Part shown: one piece after another, positions 1 to 7,903 of the stretch
How the letters are laid out: every line of letters starts with the position of its first letter
How positions within the stretch are numbered: position 1 is the first letter of the stretch
Assembly (NCBI GenBank): GCA_018364635.1
Contig: JAGZLR010000038.1
Location: forward strand, 1-19,126
DNA: 19,126 nucleotides
DNA from: Clostridiales bacterium
GTDB lineage: Bacteria > Bacillota > Clostridia > Lachnospirales > Anaerotignaceae
Direction: 5' to 3'
Made by a program: the position numbers and the translations under genes
The notes under the pieces: model-generated
Database searches by the model: none
Told to the model about the DNA's origin: nothing
What the model saw: only the letters and a program-made list of their open reading frames with translations

Positions 1-968
1 CCCGAAGCGTCGGAGACGTTGACAGCTCTGTTTACTTGCAGCTTTCTCGCAATCGCTTTGGCTGTCTCGCCGCTGTAGCCGCAAACCGCCCAGTACAGTC
101 CCACCAAGTCCAAAAAATCGTTGGTGCCTTCGCTGGAAATCAAATCATACGCATCAATCAACCCTTTAATCAGTGTTAAATCCCCAGTCATATCAGCGTT
201 GTTTTTCAAAAGCAAAAACGGCGGCCGTCCCCATCCATGGGCCAAACTTTTCCCCTCCTGCTGCGAAACGCTGACCCAGTGAGGCTTCTCCCACGTCTTC
301 CATTCTCTGCCTCCCTCGTTTTTGGTAAAAATCGTCACTGTCTCTTCCGTCCAGTACTCCACCATGCTTTTCATCTTCCGCTGCCCATTTTCCACAACAG
401 GCTTTTGATAATACCGAATCATCCCCGCCAAAACTTCCCTGTCCGTGCTGTCAAAAATAGGAATCAGCTGTTCTGACGGAATCAAAGCGTACCCCAGCTT
501 CCCTTCCTCATCATAGTAGATGTGTGCAGCAGAAAACCCCTTGTTTGCAGCTTCTGTCGTCATGTCCTGAATGGTCAGAGCAAACTTTTCATCCGCCCAT
601 CTTGTAAGAAAGTCATTCATCTTCTCTGGTGCCCCTTCCTTGGCAGAAACGGACGGTTCCCGCCCTGTCAAATAGGCTGTCTTTTGGTCCACCAAAATTC
701 TGTGAAAGGGGTTGATGTTTTTGTGGTTGCTGCGGTTGGGGTTGGAAAAAACATTGACAGTCTCTACTTCCTTGCCGTCATCGTTCAACGCCGTCTCCTC
801 CACAGCGCTTCTGGTAAAGTCTTTCCCCAAAATGTCGTGGTGTCCAGCATAATACCTTCTTCCTTCCTCCATCCACTGCTTTTGTTCCCCAGCCATATCC
901 GCGCTTACAATCTCATCAATCCTTTTTGCTAATTGCCCGCCGACTAGGTCCAAAGTTGTATAAATCAA
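1..968 (-). CDS. SPP1 gp6-type phage portal protein, 3' end beyond window
   Basis: Portal subunit of a tailed phage, the dodecameric ring through which DNA enters the capsid. About 322 codons are present and the frame is still open at the window edge. The translation reads like the SPP1 Gp6 family: early segment QWMEEGRRYYAGHHDIL, then NRSNHKNINPFHRILVDQKTAYLTGREPS, the family's typical 'N-fhr-lVDqK-aYl-G-p' block, followed by NKGFSAAHIYYDEEGK and IPSEQLIPIFD. I chose a TTG start at 968 because AAAGGAG lies 8 bases upstream. The frame stays open to an ATG at 1064, which would add 32 residues but has no SD; an in-frame GTG at 977 overlaps the SD. The gene follows the terminase by about 107 bases, the normal phage order. 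Seen: sequence blocks and SD. Inferred: exact start. Confidence 0.85.
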   Translation of the reverse strand, partial: MIYTTLDLVGGQLAKRIDEIVSADMAGEQKQWMEEGRRYYAGHHDILGKDFTRSAVEETALNDDGKEVETVNVFSNPNRSNHKNINPFHRILVDQKTAYLTGREPSVSAKEGAPEKMNDFLTRWADEKFALTIQDMTTEAANKGFSAAHIYYDEEGKLGYALIPSEQLIPIFDSTDREVLAGMIRYYQKPVVENGQRKMKSMVEYWTEETVTIFTKNEGGREWKTWEKPHWVSVSQQEGKSLAHGWGRPPFLLLKNNADMTGDLTLIKGLIDAYDLISSEGTNDFLDLVGLYWAVCGYSGETAKAIARKLQVNRAVNVSDAS

Positions 969-1075
969 GGTGTTCACTCCTTTCCTTTGTTGTTGCTGAT
1001 AGAGTACCATGCAGTCGTCGGAAAATCCGGTCATTTGTTCTCTTAGGCCAAAAATATCGAACATAAAATCGGTTT

Positions 1076-2533
1076 TTATTTCACCTGGACCCGCTGCATG
1101 TCCCATTGCAGGGAATACCGCACCGCGTCAATGGCATGGTTGTTTTTGTCTGGAAATACCGGCAGATATTCTCCTGTCTTGTCCCTTTGATATTCATAAG
1201 ACGTAAATTCCTCCGCCGTTTTCGGACAGCGAATCGGGTCAATGACAATCTCCTCCATATCCTGTAAAAATTTGATCCCATAGTTGACGCTGTCCGGCCC
1301 CTTTTTTGCGCCGTAAACGGCAATGCCTGCTTCTCTAAACTCCGCAATACTTTTTGGCTCTGCGCTGTCGCAGATAATGGGCCCGCCGTTTTTGTTCTCC
1401 TCCTTTACCAGCGCAATGGCTCTGCGGTTTGTCAGCCCTACTGCGCGAATTTCACCGTAAATAAAAAGACGCCGGCGTGCAGCGTCGTAGTAGTTTACTG
1501 TATAGTGGAAAGGGTCCACAGCATATCCCCAGTCAATTCCCCTTCTCGGGTTAGAAAAAGTCTCCAGCTCTTCTGACGAAATGCTCCGCACCTGTACATT
1601 TTTAAAAACTTCTCCTTCCGTCCCGCAGATTTCTCCCAAATACTCCTGACGGTAAATCTCCGGCCGTGCATCCCGCATATATTCCGCCTCCACAAAAAAA
1701 GCGTCCCCCAGCCATTGCCGTGGAACGTCTAAATAAACACTGTGGTGAACGAGCCTGTCTGGCCGCGGCAGCAGACATTCTGTGTTAACCCAGTTTCTTC
1801 TGGATTTGGGCGGGTTGTAAGAATAAAACACAGTGACGCTTTGCCCGCCTCGCATCAAAGATTGGTTGATGGACCGAATTTCCTCCATCCCGTAAAACTC
1901 ATCCAGCTCCTCATACCAAACAAACCTAGCATGCCCTTTCCGAAACTTAATGGACTTAATCTTTCTCGGATTATCCGCCCCGCGGAAATAAATTTTGTTC
2001 CCGTTGGGCCGGTAAACCATCTCCATAGGGGAAACCCGAGCCTCCCAAAGCTCTGTCACCCCCAGGGCGTCCACAGCCCATAATAGCTGTTCAAAAACAC
2101 TGGCCCGCAGATTGTGTCCAACCTTTCTCAGCACAACGGCGTTGGCACCTTCCTCCGTCATCATCCCCAAAATAATCTCCAGCGAGATAAAAGAACTTTT
2201 TGCACTTCCTCTTCCCCCTTTCAGCCAATAATGGGTATAGCTCCCCCTGCACTGCGCCTGGTGTACGCCATAAAAACTTTTGGCTATCAGGTCTGTCAGA
2301 TAAATCTCCGCTTTCCCCTCTCTTTTGCCGCAAATATCGTCACAAATTGTCACCGTCTCTTTGGGCCCAATGGGGATAACAAAAACTTGCGGACGCTTCT
2401 TTTTTAACAATTCCTCCGTCTTCTTTTGGACACTCTGAGGCGTTTTGCAGGAAGGATAGACAATGCGGCACGCTTCCTGCGGCTCCATCCCCTCTTCTAC
2501 CAGCTGATAAAATTGCTGCTGTTTTTTCGTCAT
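1076..2533 (-). CDS. PBSX-type phage terminase large subunit with extra N-terminal region
   Basis: ATP-driven DNA packaging motor and headful nuclease. As called it has 485 residues. Walker A is GGRGSAKS at about 106-113, preceded by THYWLK. Walker B is FVWYEE at about 204-209. The RNase H-like nuclease domain has candidate metal aspartates D334 (GIDWGY), D389 (ICDSAEPKS) and D469 (NHAIDAVRY). Walker A lies about 75 residues further in than I expect for XtmB-type terminases; the first 45 residues (MTKKQQQFYQLVEEGMEPQEA..) look like a terminase small-subunit HTH. No separate small subunit is seen upstream. The ATG at 2533 has AGGAGGT 9 bases upstream; a longer frame to 2605 would run through the terminator of the preceding gene and is rejected. 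The portal gene follows. Function is secure; the HTH fusion is inference. Confidence 0.93.
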   Translation of the reverse strand: MTKKQQQFYQLVEEGMEPQEACRIVYPSCKTPQSVQKKTEELLKKKRPQVFVIPIGPKETVTICDDICGKREGKAEIYLTDLIAKSFYGVHQAQCRGSYTHYWLKGGRGSAKSSFISLEIILGMMTEEGANAVVLRKVGHNLRASVFEQLLWAVDALGVTELWEARVSPMEMVYRPNGNKIYFRGADNPRKIKSIKFRKGHARFVWYEELDEFYGMEEIRSINQSLMRGGQSVTVFYSYNPPKSRRNWVNTECLLPRPDRLVHHSVYLDVPRQWLGDAFFVEAEYMRDARPEIYRQEYLGEICGTEGEVFKNVQVRSISSEELETFSNPRRGIDWGYAVDPFHYTVNYYDAARRRLFIYGEIRAVGLTNRRAIALVKEENKNGGPIICDSAEPKSIAEFREAGIAVYGAKKGPDSVNYGIKFLQDMEEIVIDPIRCPKTAEEFTSYEYQRDKTGEYLPVFPDKNNHAIDAVRYSLQWDMQRVQVK

Positions 2534-2581
2534 CTGCTTTCCACCTCCTTTCCTCAGCAAATGAAAAATTTTACTCCATAC

Positions 2582-2615
2582 AAAAAAGGCTGGAACCAAC
2601 TTCATGATTCCAACC
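2582..2615 (-). terminator. Intrinsic terminator of the LtaS-like gene
   Basis: In the transcript GGTTGGAA (2608-2615) pairs with TTCCAGCC (2588-2595), 8 pairs with one G-U, loop 12 bases, followed by six T (2582-2587). It begins 11 bases after the stop codon of the sulfatase-type gene and lies upstream of the terminase SD, so it separates the host-type gene from the phage packaging genes. Confidence 0.75.
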
Positions 2616-2626
2616 TCTGTTTCTTT

Positions 2627-4531
2627 CTATTCTCTTTTTCGGTCCATTACTTCATAGTAGGACCAGCCTCTCATTCGATCTACAATCTTCTCTTCTTCCT
2701 CTGTCAGCGTTTCTGTAAACGTGCCGTCTGCCCGCATAAAACTGCTGTTTGCCATCACCGGCAGTATTTTTCTCGCCTCATTGGCGTCCCGAAATAATGC
2801 CGACGGCTCTTCCAGCCCCATCCAGTCCAATAACGCCGCCCCTAAGAAACTGCTTGTCATGAGGCTTCCCTCTTTTTCAATGCCGTCTTTGGCCGCCTGT
2901 AACGGAATGTCTGAAAGGGCCTTTGCCGCATCATTTTGCCAAATGAGAAACGGCGTGCTGTATTGATTGAGCCTTTCTTCTGTCGTCCCTTCAATGTTAA
3001 TGTGCGGCGCCAATTTGTCATAAAAGTCCATCCCATTGGTAAATCCAGGCAAATGATCGCCAAAATAGACAAACACAATAGGCTCGTCACTATCGCGAAA
3101 AGCCTCCACCAGCTGTCCTACCTGCCGGTCTGCGTCTGAGAGCCCCTCAAAAAAGTTGCTGTAAATGTTATATTCCTGCTCCGTCAAAGGAACTTTTGCA
3201 TGAAAGTTTTGCTCCGCCCCATAACGCCCCTCATACGGCCCATGGTTTTGAATCGTCACACAGAAGGTAAATAATGGCGCGTCGGACTGCTCCAAATGTC
3301 TTTCAAACCGCTCTAAAATATCCCCTGTCACCGCCTCGTCGGAGATGTACCCTGTTTTATTTTGGGTCACAGGATCAAATTCGTCCCAAAAATGCATTTC
3401 GTCAAACCCGAAAAATTGGTAAACATTGTGCCTGTTGTAAAACCAGGAAAATCCTGGATGAATGGCCATAGACGCATACCCCGCCGTCTCCTTTAATAAA
3501 TTCGGCAGCGCCGGAAAATCACTGCGGATAAAACTATAGCTTGCCAACGCGTTATTCAAATATCTGGTGTTGCATGCGGTGAGCACATCAAATTCCGTGT
3601 TGCTTGTCCCGCCGCCGAAACCAGATACTACAATATGCCCTGAAATGGCGTTTTCCTCTTTGGATATTCTCCTCCAATTTTCCAAAGGATCTGGATACCC
3701 CTCAAAATCAATGAGAGGGGAATCGCAGATGTCCGAAAAACTTTCCCCCATTACCATAATAATGTGTGGATAGGTCTTATCCTCCGGCTGTGGTGTGGAA
3801 AAACTTTCTTCCGCCTCTTTGTACTGCGCTGTCTGATACCCTTCCGGCTTTTCCACCACCTGTTTTGTAGCGTCGTGGAGAAAACTATACAAAAACCCTT
3901 TGGATATGTATTGATTCACATGAAAATAAATGTTTCCTTCCACATAAAAACTGTCATAAATACTGTCGCTTCGATAGACAGTCTGAGAAGCAACCCCGCC
4001 AAGAAGCACCAAAGCCAACACCCCGCCAATCCGTACCTTTCGTTTCATAGGCGCAGACCGCAGAAAAAGGGTGAGCCCGATGACCAGAGCCGCCAAAATT
4101 AAAATCAGCGCTCCTATGGCACAGAGATAAGCCGGGCTGAACTTTTTTAATACTGCTGCCGCCTCTGTAAACAGTGTCAGATCAATGGGCTGAAAGGGAT
4201 CTTGCCGCATGGTTACTTTCTCCCTGTTTACAATAGAAGCTATCGCCACAACGGTCCCTGTCAGTGTAATCCCTAAGGTTGCGGAGTTGGCGAGAAAAAA
4301 AAGAAACACAATGGCCGCCAGAATCGGCAGATAATTCAACAAAAATAACAAAGGCTGTTTGGCCACAACATCCAAAAATACAGACGCCGGTCCAGGGCTT
4401 AGCCACACCGCCCCCAGCCAAATAACAATAGACGAAAGAAAAATCAGCGCCACTGAATATTGCGTCTTTAGGCTGACATAAGGCAGTCCCCGCTTTCTTC
4501 CATGGAGACTGTAATGTATCGGTAGTTTCAT
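2627..4531 (-). CDS. LtaS/MdoB-type membrane sulfatase-fold phosphoglycerol transferase
   Basis: Probable polyglycerol-phosphate (lipoteichoic acid-like) synthase or a related phosphoglycerol transferase. It would sit in the cytoplasmic membrane with the catalytic domain outside. 634 residues, near the usual LtaS length. About five hydrophobic membrane segments fall in the first 185 residues, then a linker, then the alkaline-phosphatase/sulfatase domain from about 255. Active-site candidates: E263 in MVMGESFSD (metal), T309 in GFGGGTSNTE (the nucleophile equivalent to the LtaS catalytic Thr), H430 in IQNHGPY, and D492-H493 in YFGDHLPG (metal). The start has AAAGGAA upstream, and a sigma-A promoter lies 42 bases before it. 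A terminator follows. It reads as a single-gene transcription unit, apparently host-derived, wedged between phage-like genes. The precise acceptor and product cannot be decided from sequence. Confidence 0.9.
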   Translation of the reverse strand: MKLPIHYSLHGRKRGLPYVSLKTQYSVALIFLSSIVIWLGAVWLSPGPASVFLDVVAKQPLLFLLNYLPILAAIVFLFFLANSATLGITLTGTVVAIASIVNREKVTMRQDPFQPIDLTLFTEAAAVLKKFSPAYLCAIGALILILAALVIGLTLFLRSAPMKRKVRIGGVLALVLLGGVASQTVYRSDSIYDSFYVEGNIYFHVNQYISKGFLYSFLHDATKQVVEKPEGYQTAQYKEAEESFSTPQPEDKTYPHIIMVMGESFSDICDSPLIDFEGYPDPLENWRRISKEENAISGHIVVSGFGGGTSNTEFDVLTACNTRYLNNALASYSFIRSDFPALPNLLKETAGYASMAIHPGFSWFYNRHNVYQFFGFDEMHFWDEFDPVTQNKTGYISDEAVTGDILERFERHLEQSDAPLFTFCVTIQNHGPYEGRYGAEQNFHAKVPLTEQEYNIYSNFFEGLSDADRQVGQLVEAFRDSDEPIVFVYFGDHLPGFTNGMDFYDKLAPHINIEGTTEERLNQYSTPFLIWQNDAAKALSDIPLQAAKDGIEKEGSLMTSSFLGAALLDWMGLEEPSALFRDANEARKILPVMANSSFMRADGTFTETLTEEEEKIVDRMRGWSYYEVMDRKRE

Positions 4532-4572
4532 GGATTGTCGTTCCTTTCCATCATCAAAATAATTTCTATGAT

Positions 4573-4601
4573 ATCATAACAATCCCTTGTAGGAAAGTCA
4601 A
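4573..4601 (-). promoter_or_regulatory. Sigma-A promoter for the LtaS-like gene
   Basis: -35 TTGACT (4596-4601), spacer exactly 17 bases, -10 TATGAT (4573-4578). The predicted start is near 4566, about 35 bases before the ATG at 4531. This gives a short leader containing the SD. Confidence 0.75.
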
Positions 4602-4626
4602 GAAACAACCATTTCCTTTTGATAAC

Positions 4627-4665
4627 AATAACCTCCTTTCGTCAAAGCAGCGAAAGAAGGTTATT
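4627..4665 (-). repeat. 15-bp inverted repeat, probable terminator-like hairpin without U-tract
   Basis: Arms 4627-4641 and 4651-4665 pair over 15 positions with one G-U in the minus-strand RNA, loop 9 bases. It lies 35 bases downstream of the stop codon of the disrupted small gene and upstream of the LtaS-like promoter. There is no clear run of T after either arm. It may be a degenerate terminator or an RNA-stabilising hairpin. Confidence 0.6.
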
Positions 4666-4699
4666 TCAAAGATATTAACTGTTCCATAAACTGGAATTG

Positions 4700-5029
4700 T
4701 TATTTTACATATGATTTTTTGCTTACTGGATATAATTCGGTTTCCCAATACTCAAATGCTGGAACAACAACATAATCTTTATCGAAATAGGCTCTTATAT
4801 GTTATGCTGCACGAAATTCTGCTTGTTTGTAGTTTGTAACATTTCCATCTTTATCTATTTCCAGAGTATTCATAAATATAGCAAATGCCTGTTCCGCAAA
4901 ACTGCTTTCCTCTTTCAAAACTTCTCCAACATAATCAATTCCCTCCAACAAAGGGTATCCTATCGTACCATGTGCAAACCAGTACGAAAACTGCCTAACG
5001 GCTCCGCAGACATACTTGCTCACTTTCAT
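4700..5029 (-). pseudogene. Small unknown gene interrupted by an in-frame TAA
   Basis: Reading from the ATG at 5029 (GGAGG 8 bases upstream) gives 75 residues ending QAEFRAA, then TAA at 4802-4804. The same frame stays open for another 33 codons (HIRAYFDKDYVVVPAFEYWE..) to a TAA at 4700. The downstream part has ordinary protein composition and no other start with an SD, so I read this as one gene of about 109 residues with a nonsense mutation, where a single base change would restore a tyrosine codon. Alternatively the 75-residue form is functional. I do not recognise the family; the product is acidic and soluble, with no membrane segment or signal. A large hairpin follows. A sequencing error at the TAA is possible. 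Confidence 0.55.
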
Positions 5030-5208
5030 CTATACTTCCTCCAATTCCGATTTATCAGTTTCTTTTTACTCACCAATCATACCATACAACAGCATAAGAA
5101 ACTCTAAGATATTACAGATCTTACCGCCCAAAACAGCGTCAAGCCCTCATATCTGAAAAAGCTGTTTTTGCTTTCCTCCAGCTTCCAGACTTTCTAAGAT
5201 TTATCTCT

Positions 5209-5874
5209 CTATTCTGCTTTTATGATTCTATAAACCACACCCAGTTGTGCCGGATAGGTTTCTTCAATCATTCCATTAAACCATATGGTAACCATATCTC
5301 CCACCTGAACATCTTCCGCTAAATTCTCTGTGGATACATAATAATCTCCATTGCTCATCTGAAAGCCTTCCGCCGTACTCACATGTGTTACCAGAAGCTG
5401 TCCATTCCCAGTGATCTCTTTTACCTCTGCATTAAAATTGATAACCTCCCTTGGAATGGATGTCTCATCTTTTTCAATGTCTCTAAATATGATTCGTTCC
5501 CCATCAATGACTACGATGATCTGACCTTCGGAACTCCTTTGATACTGATATCCGCTTCCGAAATTTGATTGATTATTTTCTGACGGCAGATCAGTTGCTG
5601 CCACTGTTGACACAATTTCTCCATCCATTGTTCCACAACCAGCCATGGAGGCTACATATCCTGTATCTTTATATACAACGCCATCTACCATAACGCATGG
5701 AGGATATGCTCCCTGATCTGCTGTTTGCCCGTTCTGTACTGCATCACGATTATCTTCATGTTCTGTCTGGGTGGAAACATTTCCAGACACTGGTTTTTCA
5801 TTTTCTTGAGACTTTCCGCATCCGGCCAATCCAAAAACCATACTCAATACAAGTAGATAGATTGCTTTTTTCAT
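5209..5874 (-). CDS. Secreted lipoprotein with small C-terminal DUF3221-like domain
   Basis: 221 residues. The N-terminus is a lipoprotein signal: two lysines, a hydrophobic stretch, then LAGC with the lipidated Cys at 19, so the protein should be anchored on the outer face of the membrane. A low-complexity polar linker rich in E, Q, N and T follows (20-60). The C-terminal third (EVKEITGNGQLLVTH.., VSTENLAEDVQVGDMVTIWF.., YPAQLGVVYRIIKAE) resembles the small OB-like DUF3221/YobA domain of Bacillota lipoproteins. The ATG at 5874 has the SD AAGGGGGGG; the longer frame to 5928 begins upstream of the predicted transcription start and is rejected. It has its own promoter, so it is not simply part of the upstream phage-like pair. 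Role unknown. Confidence 0.85.
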   Translation of the reverse strand: MKKAIYLLVLSMVFGLAGCGKSQENEKPVSGNVSTQTEHEDNRDAVQNGQTADQGAYPPCVMVDGVVYKDTGYVASMAGCGTMDGEIVSTVAATDLPSENNQSNFGSGYQYQRSSEGQIIVVIDGERIIFRDIEKDETSIPREVINFNAEVKEITGNGQLLVTHVSTAEGFQMSNGDYYVSTENLAEDVQVGDMVTIWFNGMIEETYPAQLGVVYRIIKAE

Positions 5875-5918
5875 AACATACCCCCCCTTGAATAAAATTC
5901 CCACCTCTTTTTCTATCC

Positions 5919-5947
5919 ATTGTATCATATTTTTCTGATCTCATCAA
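5919..5947 (-). promoter_or_regulatory. Sigma-A promoter for the lipoprotein gene
   Basis: -35 TTGATG (5942-5947), 17-base spacer, extended -10 TGA-TACAAT (5919-5924). The start should fall near 5912, 38 bases before the ATG at 5874. The -35 lies about ten bases after the stop of the DUF2577 gene. Confidence 0.65.
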
Positions 5948-5956
5948 CGCATTCTC

Positions 5957-6364
5957 TCATGAAATCTCTTCCGCTTTTTCTATCACCAAATACCGCTGTC
6001 CCCCCTGTAACCGAAGTAAAATGGCCCGATCCCCTTTTTTTAGCCCGTTGTGTACCAAAAACCGTTTCCGTCCCGTGTATGTATGACTGTGAGAGACAGA
6101 TTCCGTCTGCCTGCGCGCCCCGTCACAAGTAAAAAAATGACTGTGGCTCACCGGCTGCGTTTCATGCTCCACTGTCATCTCCTCCCAGTGGTCCGTCACA
6201 TTTTTTGTCAAAATTAAATATTCTTTTGTCAGTATAATCTGCGGATCAATCCGAATCCGCAGAGGCGCCGTGTCAATGACTTCCCCAAGAAAAAAAGCCG
6301 TAGGCTTTTGATCCTCCACAGCGTCCGCCGCCAATCGTTTAATGAGCTGTCCAATTTCCGACAT
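5957..6364 (-). CDS. DUF2577 (XkdR-type) baseplate protein, second copy
   Basis: 135 residues with the layout of DUF2577 proteins from Bacillota phages: an N-terminal helix (IGQLIKRLAADAVEDQKP), a beta strand block on effect of setting (GEVIDTAPLRIRIDPQIILTKEYLILTKNV), two His-Ser-His patches (VSHSHFF, VSHSHTY), and a C-terminal KKGDRAILLRLQGGQRYLVIEKAEE. In PBSX-like tails this protein sits next to the XkdQ hub. The start has AGGAGGGGAGG upstream. It lies 16 bases after the XkdQ-like gene, so the two are one unit. The next expected gene (DUF2634) is absent; a lipoprotein with its own promoter follows. It is longer than the 89-residue relative at 15070-15339. Confidence 0.88.
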   Translation of the reverse strand: MSEIGQLIKRLAADAVEDQKPTAFFLGEVIDTAPLRIRIDPQIILTKEYLILTKNVTDHWEEMTVEHETQPVSHSHFFTCDGARRQTESVSHSHTYTGRKRFLVHNGLKKGDRAILLRLQGGQRYLVIEKAEEIS

Positions 6365-6380
6365 TTCCTCCCCTCCTTTC

Positions 6381-7340
6381 TCAAACTAAAAAGTCTTCCC
6401 CTTTCAAGGTAAGGTCCATCAAGTGGCAGTTTTGGCTGAACTGGTGCACAGCCCTTTCCACACGGAACACACTGTCAATGTCAATATCCCCCAAAGGATA
6501 TACAGCTCTCACCCGTTCCCCCGCCCGCACCAGCCTGTCTGCCGGCAAATTTTTTAGCCGCAGATACCGGTGTTTTTTCTGGTGGTCCTCAAGAATCTGC
6601 TTTGCTCTCGCCTCCATGGAAATTACATCAAAATTATTTTTCTCATAATACTGCAAAATCCCCCATTTTTTGGCAGCCTCCTCATTGGTAAACACAGCCG
6701 GCGCAGCGCCTTGCTGTTTTAGGTCCGTGGAATAGAGCATCACTCTGCTGTAAACGCCGTCGTCAATGGTTGTCCTGTAGTCATACTCTCCCGCATCTCC
6801 AACAGAAAGACAAATCCTAGTGTCAAAAGCCTCATCCTCAGTCAGCGTCAATTCCCCCTGCTTGTCATAGAGAACAAAACTTCCGCCGCCCAAAATCTTC
6901 GTCTCCTCCAAAGCGTAATCAATAATATCAAACAAACTGCGGTTTTCCTCAATCCTTCCCGTCAGCTGAATTTTTGTATCGGCAATCTGTCCCGTTTTCA
7001 GCCGGTATTGCTTGGCAATCATCTCCACAAGCTCCGACGCCTTCATCTGAGGATAAAGAAAAGTGGCATGGTTTTTCAAATACCGCATCTGATCGTAAGC
7101 CGTCACCAAAATCGTCTCATCCCAACGACTGCGTTTTTTGGTAAAAACATACCCTCTGAAATATTCTCCTTCCTCACCGTAAAACATCACCATGTTGCCT
7201 TCCTGAAAATCAATAACTCCGTCTTTGACCACTTCAAACTCCAGCATTCCAGGACTTCCCTGCCTGGAAAGGGTCAATGTCACCCTTCGTGCCAAAATTG
7301 GCTGATAAATTTTTTCTTGATTTTGTATCAAAAGTTTCAT
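6381..7340 (-). CDS. XkdQ/YqbQ-type tail hub protein, orphan second copy
   Basis: 319 residues, a gp27/late-control-D-like hub protein of contractile tails. Seen: an N-terminal beta domain (RRVTLTLSRQGSPGMLEFEVV), a segment on the ring binding site (GNMVMFYGEEGEYFRGYVFTKKRS), the family stretch ILVTAYDQMRYLKNHATF, then ASELVEMIAKQYRLKTGQI and ENRSLFDIIDYALEETKI, typical of XkdQ. The C-terminal half has RLKNLPADRLVRAGERV and GDIDIDSVFRVERAVHQFS. The SD is AAGGGAGGG. It pairs with the DUF2577 gene downstream. It is a distant paralogue of the protein at 15343-16314. No tape measure, LysM or J gene accompanies it, so it is either a prophage remnant or a spare hub variant. Confidence 0.88.
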   Translation of the reverse strand: MKLLIQNQEKIYQPILARRVTLTLSRQGSPGMLEFEVVKDGVIDFQEGNMVMFYGEEGEYFRGYVFTKKRSRWDETILVTAYDQMRYLKNHATFLYPQMKASELVEMIAKQYRLKTGQIADTKIQLTGRIEENRSLFDIIDYALEETKILGGGSFVLYDKQGELTLTEDEAFDTRICLSVGDAGEYDYRTTIDDGVYSRVMLYSTDLKQQGAAPAVFTNEEAAKKWGILQYYEKNNFDVISMEARAKQILEDHQKKHRYLRLKNLPADRLVRAGERVRAVYPLGDIDIDSVFRVERAVHQFSQNCHLMDLTLKGEDFLV

Positions 7341-7449
7341 ACAATCCCTCCCTTAGTACTCCATGGAACTATGCTGCCATATGTAATTCGGAAAAATCGG
7401 TTACTTTTTCTGGAAAAAATGTTTAATCAAGGGAAAAAAAACCACGAAA

Positions 7450-7477
7450 AATGTAAAGATTTTGAAATTATTCACAA
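7450..7477 (-). promoter_or_regulatory. Candidate promoter for the orphan XkdQ-DUF2577 pair
   Basis: -35 TTGTGA (7472-7477), 16-base spacer, -10 TACATT (7450-7455). The -10 has two mismatches, and the implied leader is about 100 bases. The -35 equals that of the small cassette promoter at 15032-15060. A weak call. Confidence 0.3.
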
Positions 7478-7502
7478 AAATATAAAATCCAATGCAAATC
7501 AA

Positions 7503-7531
7503 TTGACTTTTCTAATCCTACGGCGCATAAT
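7503..7531 (+). promoter_or_regulatory. Sigma-A promoter of sRNA 1
   Basis: -35 TTGACT (7503-7508), 17-base spacer, -10 CATAAT (7526-7531). The predicted start is A7538. It is the only plus-strand signal here besides the second sRNA promoter. Confidence 0.7.
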
Positions 7532-7537
7532 GAAATT

Positions 7538-7679
7538 ACCACAAAATGTAGTTGCTGGATGATGAATTGTAAAAAATTCCATCTTTCCCGATCATCCAGC
7601 TTCTTCCTCTTTTGGTGCCGTCTGTCCCCCAATCAGGCGGCCAGAGGCAGGTCTTCATGACCTGCCTCTTTTCGTTTTA
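7538..7679 (+). ncRNA. Tandem CU-rich small RNA 1, about 142 nt
   Basis: Three stem-loops with CU-rich unpaired segments. Stem 1: GCTGGATGAT (7554-7563) with ATCATCCAGC (7591-7600); its interior holds a small AT hairpin and the exposed CATCTTTCCC. Linker: TTCTTCCTCTTT from 7601. Stem 2: GCCGTCT (7617-7623) with AGGCGGC (7635-7641), loop GTCCCCCAATC. Stem 3 is the terminator. The same layout, with different stem sequences but identical CCATCTTTCCC and GCTTCTTCCTCTTT segments, recurs at 7938-8077. The covarying stems make a real RNA very likely. The CU-rich parts are complementary to purine-rich SD sequences, as in Listeria LhrC and streptococcal csRNAs. No downstream plus-strand gene exists, so it is not a leader. 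Family not recognised; target role is inference. Confidence 0.8.
7643..7679 (+). terminator. Intrinsic terminator of sRNA 1
   Basis: AGAGGCAGGTC (7643-7653) pairs perfectly with GACCTGCCTCT (7659-7669), loop TTCAT, followed by an interrupted T-tract TTTCGTTTTA. Confidence 0.88.
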
Positions 7680-7691
7680 TGAAAAAAAGGA

Positions 7692-7718
7692 CTCTTTTTT
7701 CTTTGAACAAAAAAAGAG
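7692..7718 (-). repeat. AT-rich inverted repeat between the two sRNAs
   Basis: CTCTTTTTT (7692-7700) and AAAAAAGAG (7710-7718) are complementary over 9 bases. Read on the minus strand the hairpin is followed by TCC and a run of seven T. It could stop minus-strand read-through from the M50 operon before sRNA 1. Weak because the stem is mostly A-U. Confidence 0.35.
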
Positions 7719-7903
7719 CTCTGAAATACTTCCAAATACGCCGGATTCCTCTTTCTTCTAAAATTGATATTTTTACCCCACGCTAAGTTACTTTTCAACA
7801 ACAAAATACACAAAGACTTTTCAAGCACTTCTTTTTTACTGAGAAATTTTTTATTAATTTGTACGAAAAGACTTTTTTTCGACTTTTTTTTGTAAAAAAT
7901 CCA

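Noticed and set aside
969..1064. Longer portal start at ATG 1064 (32 extra residues)
   Set aside because: The frame is open but has no SD; TTG 968 has AAAGGAG 8 bases away. Kept as an alternative in the portal entry.
2534..2605. 24-codon N-terminal extension of the terminase
   Set aside because: It would translate the terminator stem of the preceding gene and has only a weak SD, whereas the ATG at 2533 has AGGAGGT at good spacing.
5875..5928. Longer start of the lipoprotein
   Set aside because: It lies upstream of the predicted transcription start and would bury the lipoprotein signal 18 residues in.
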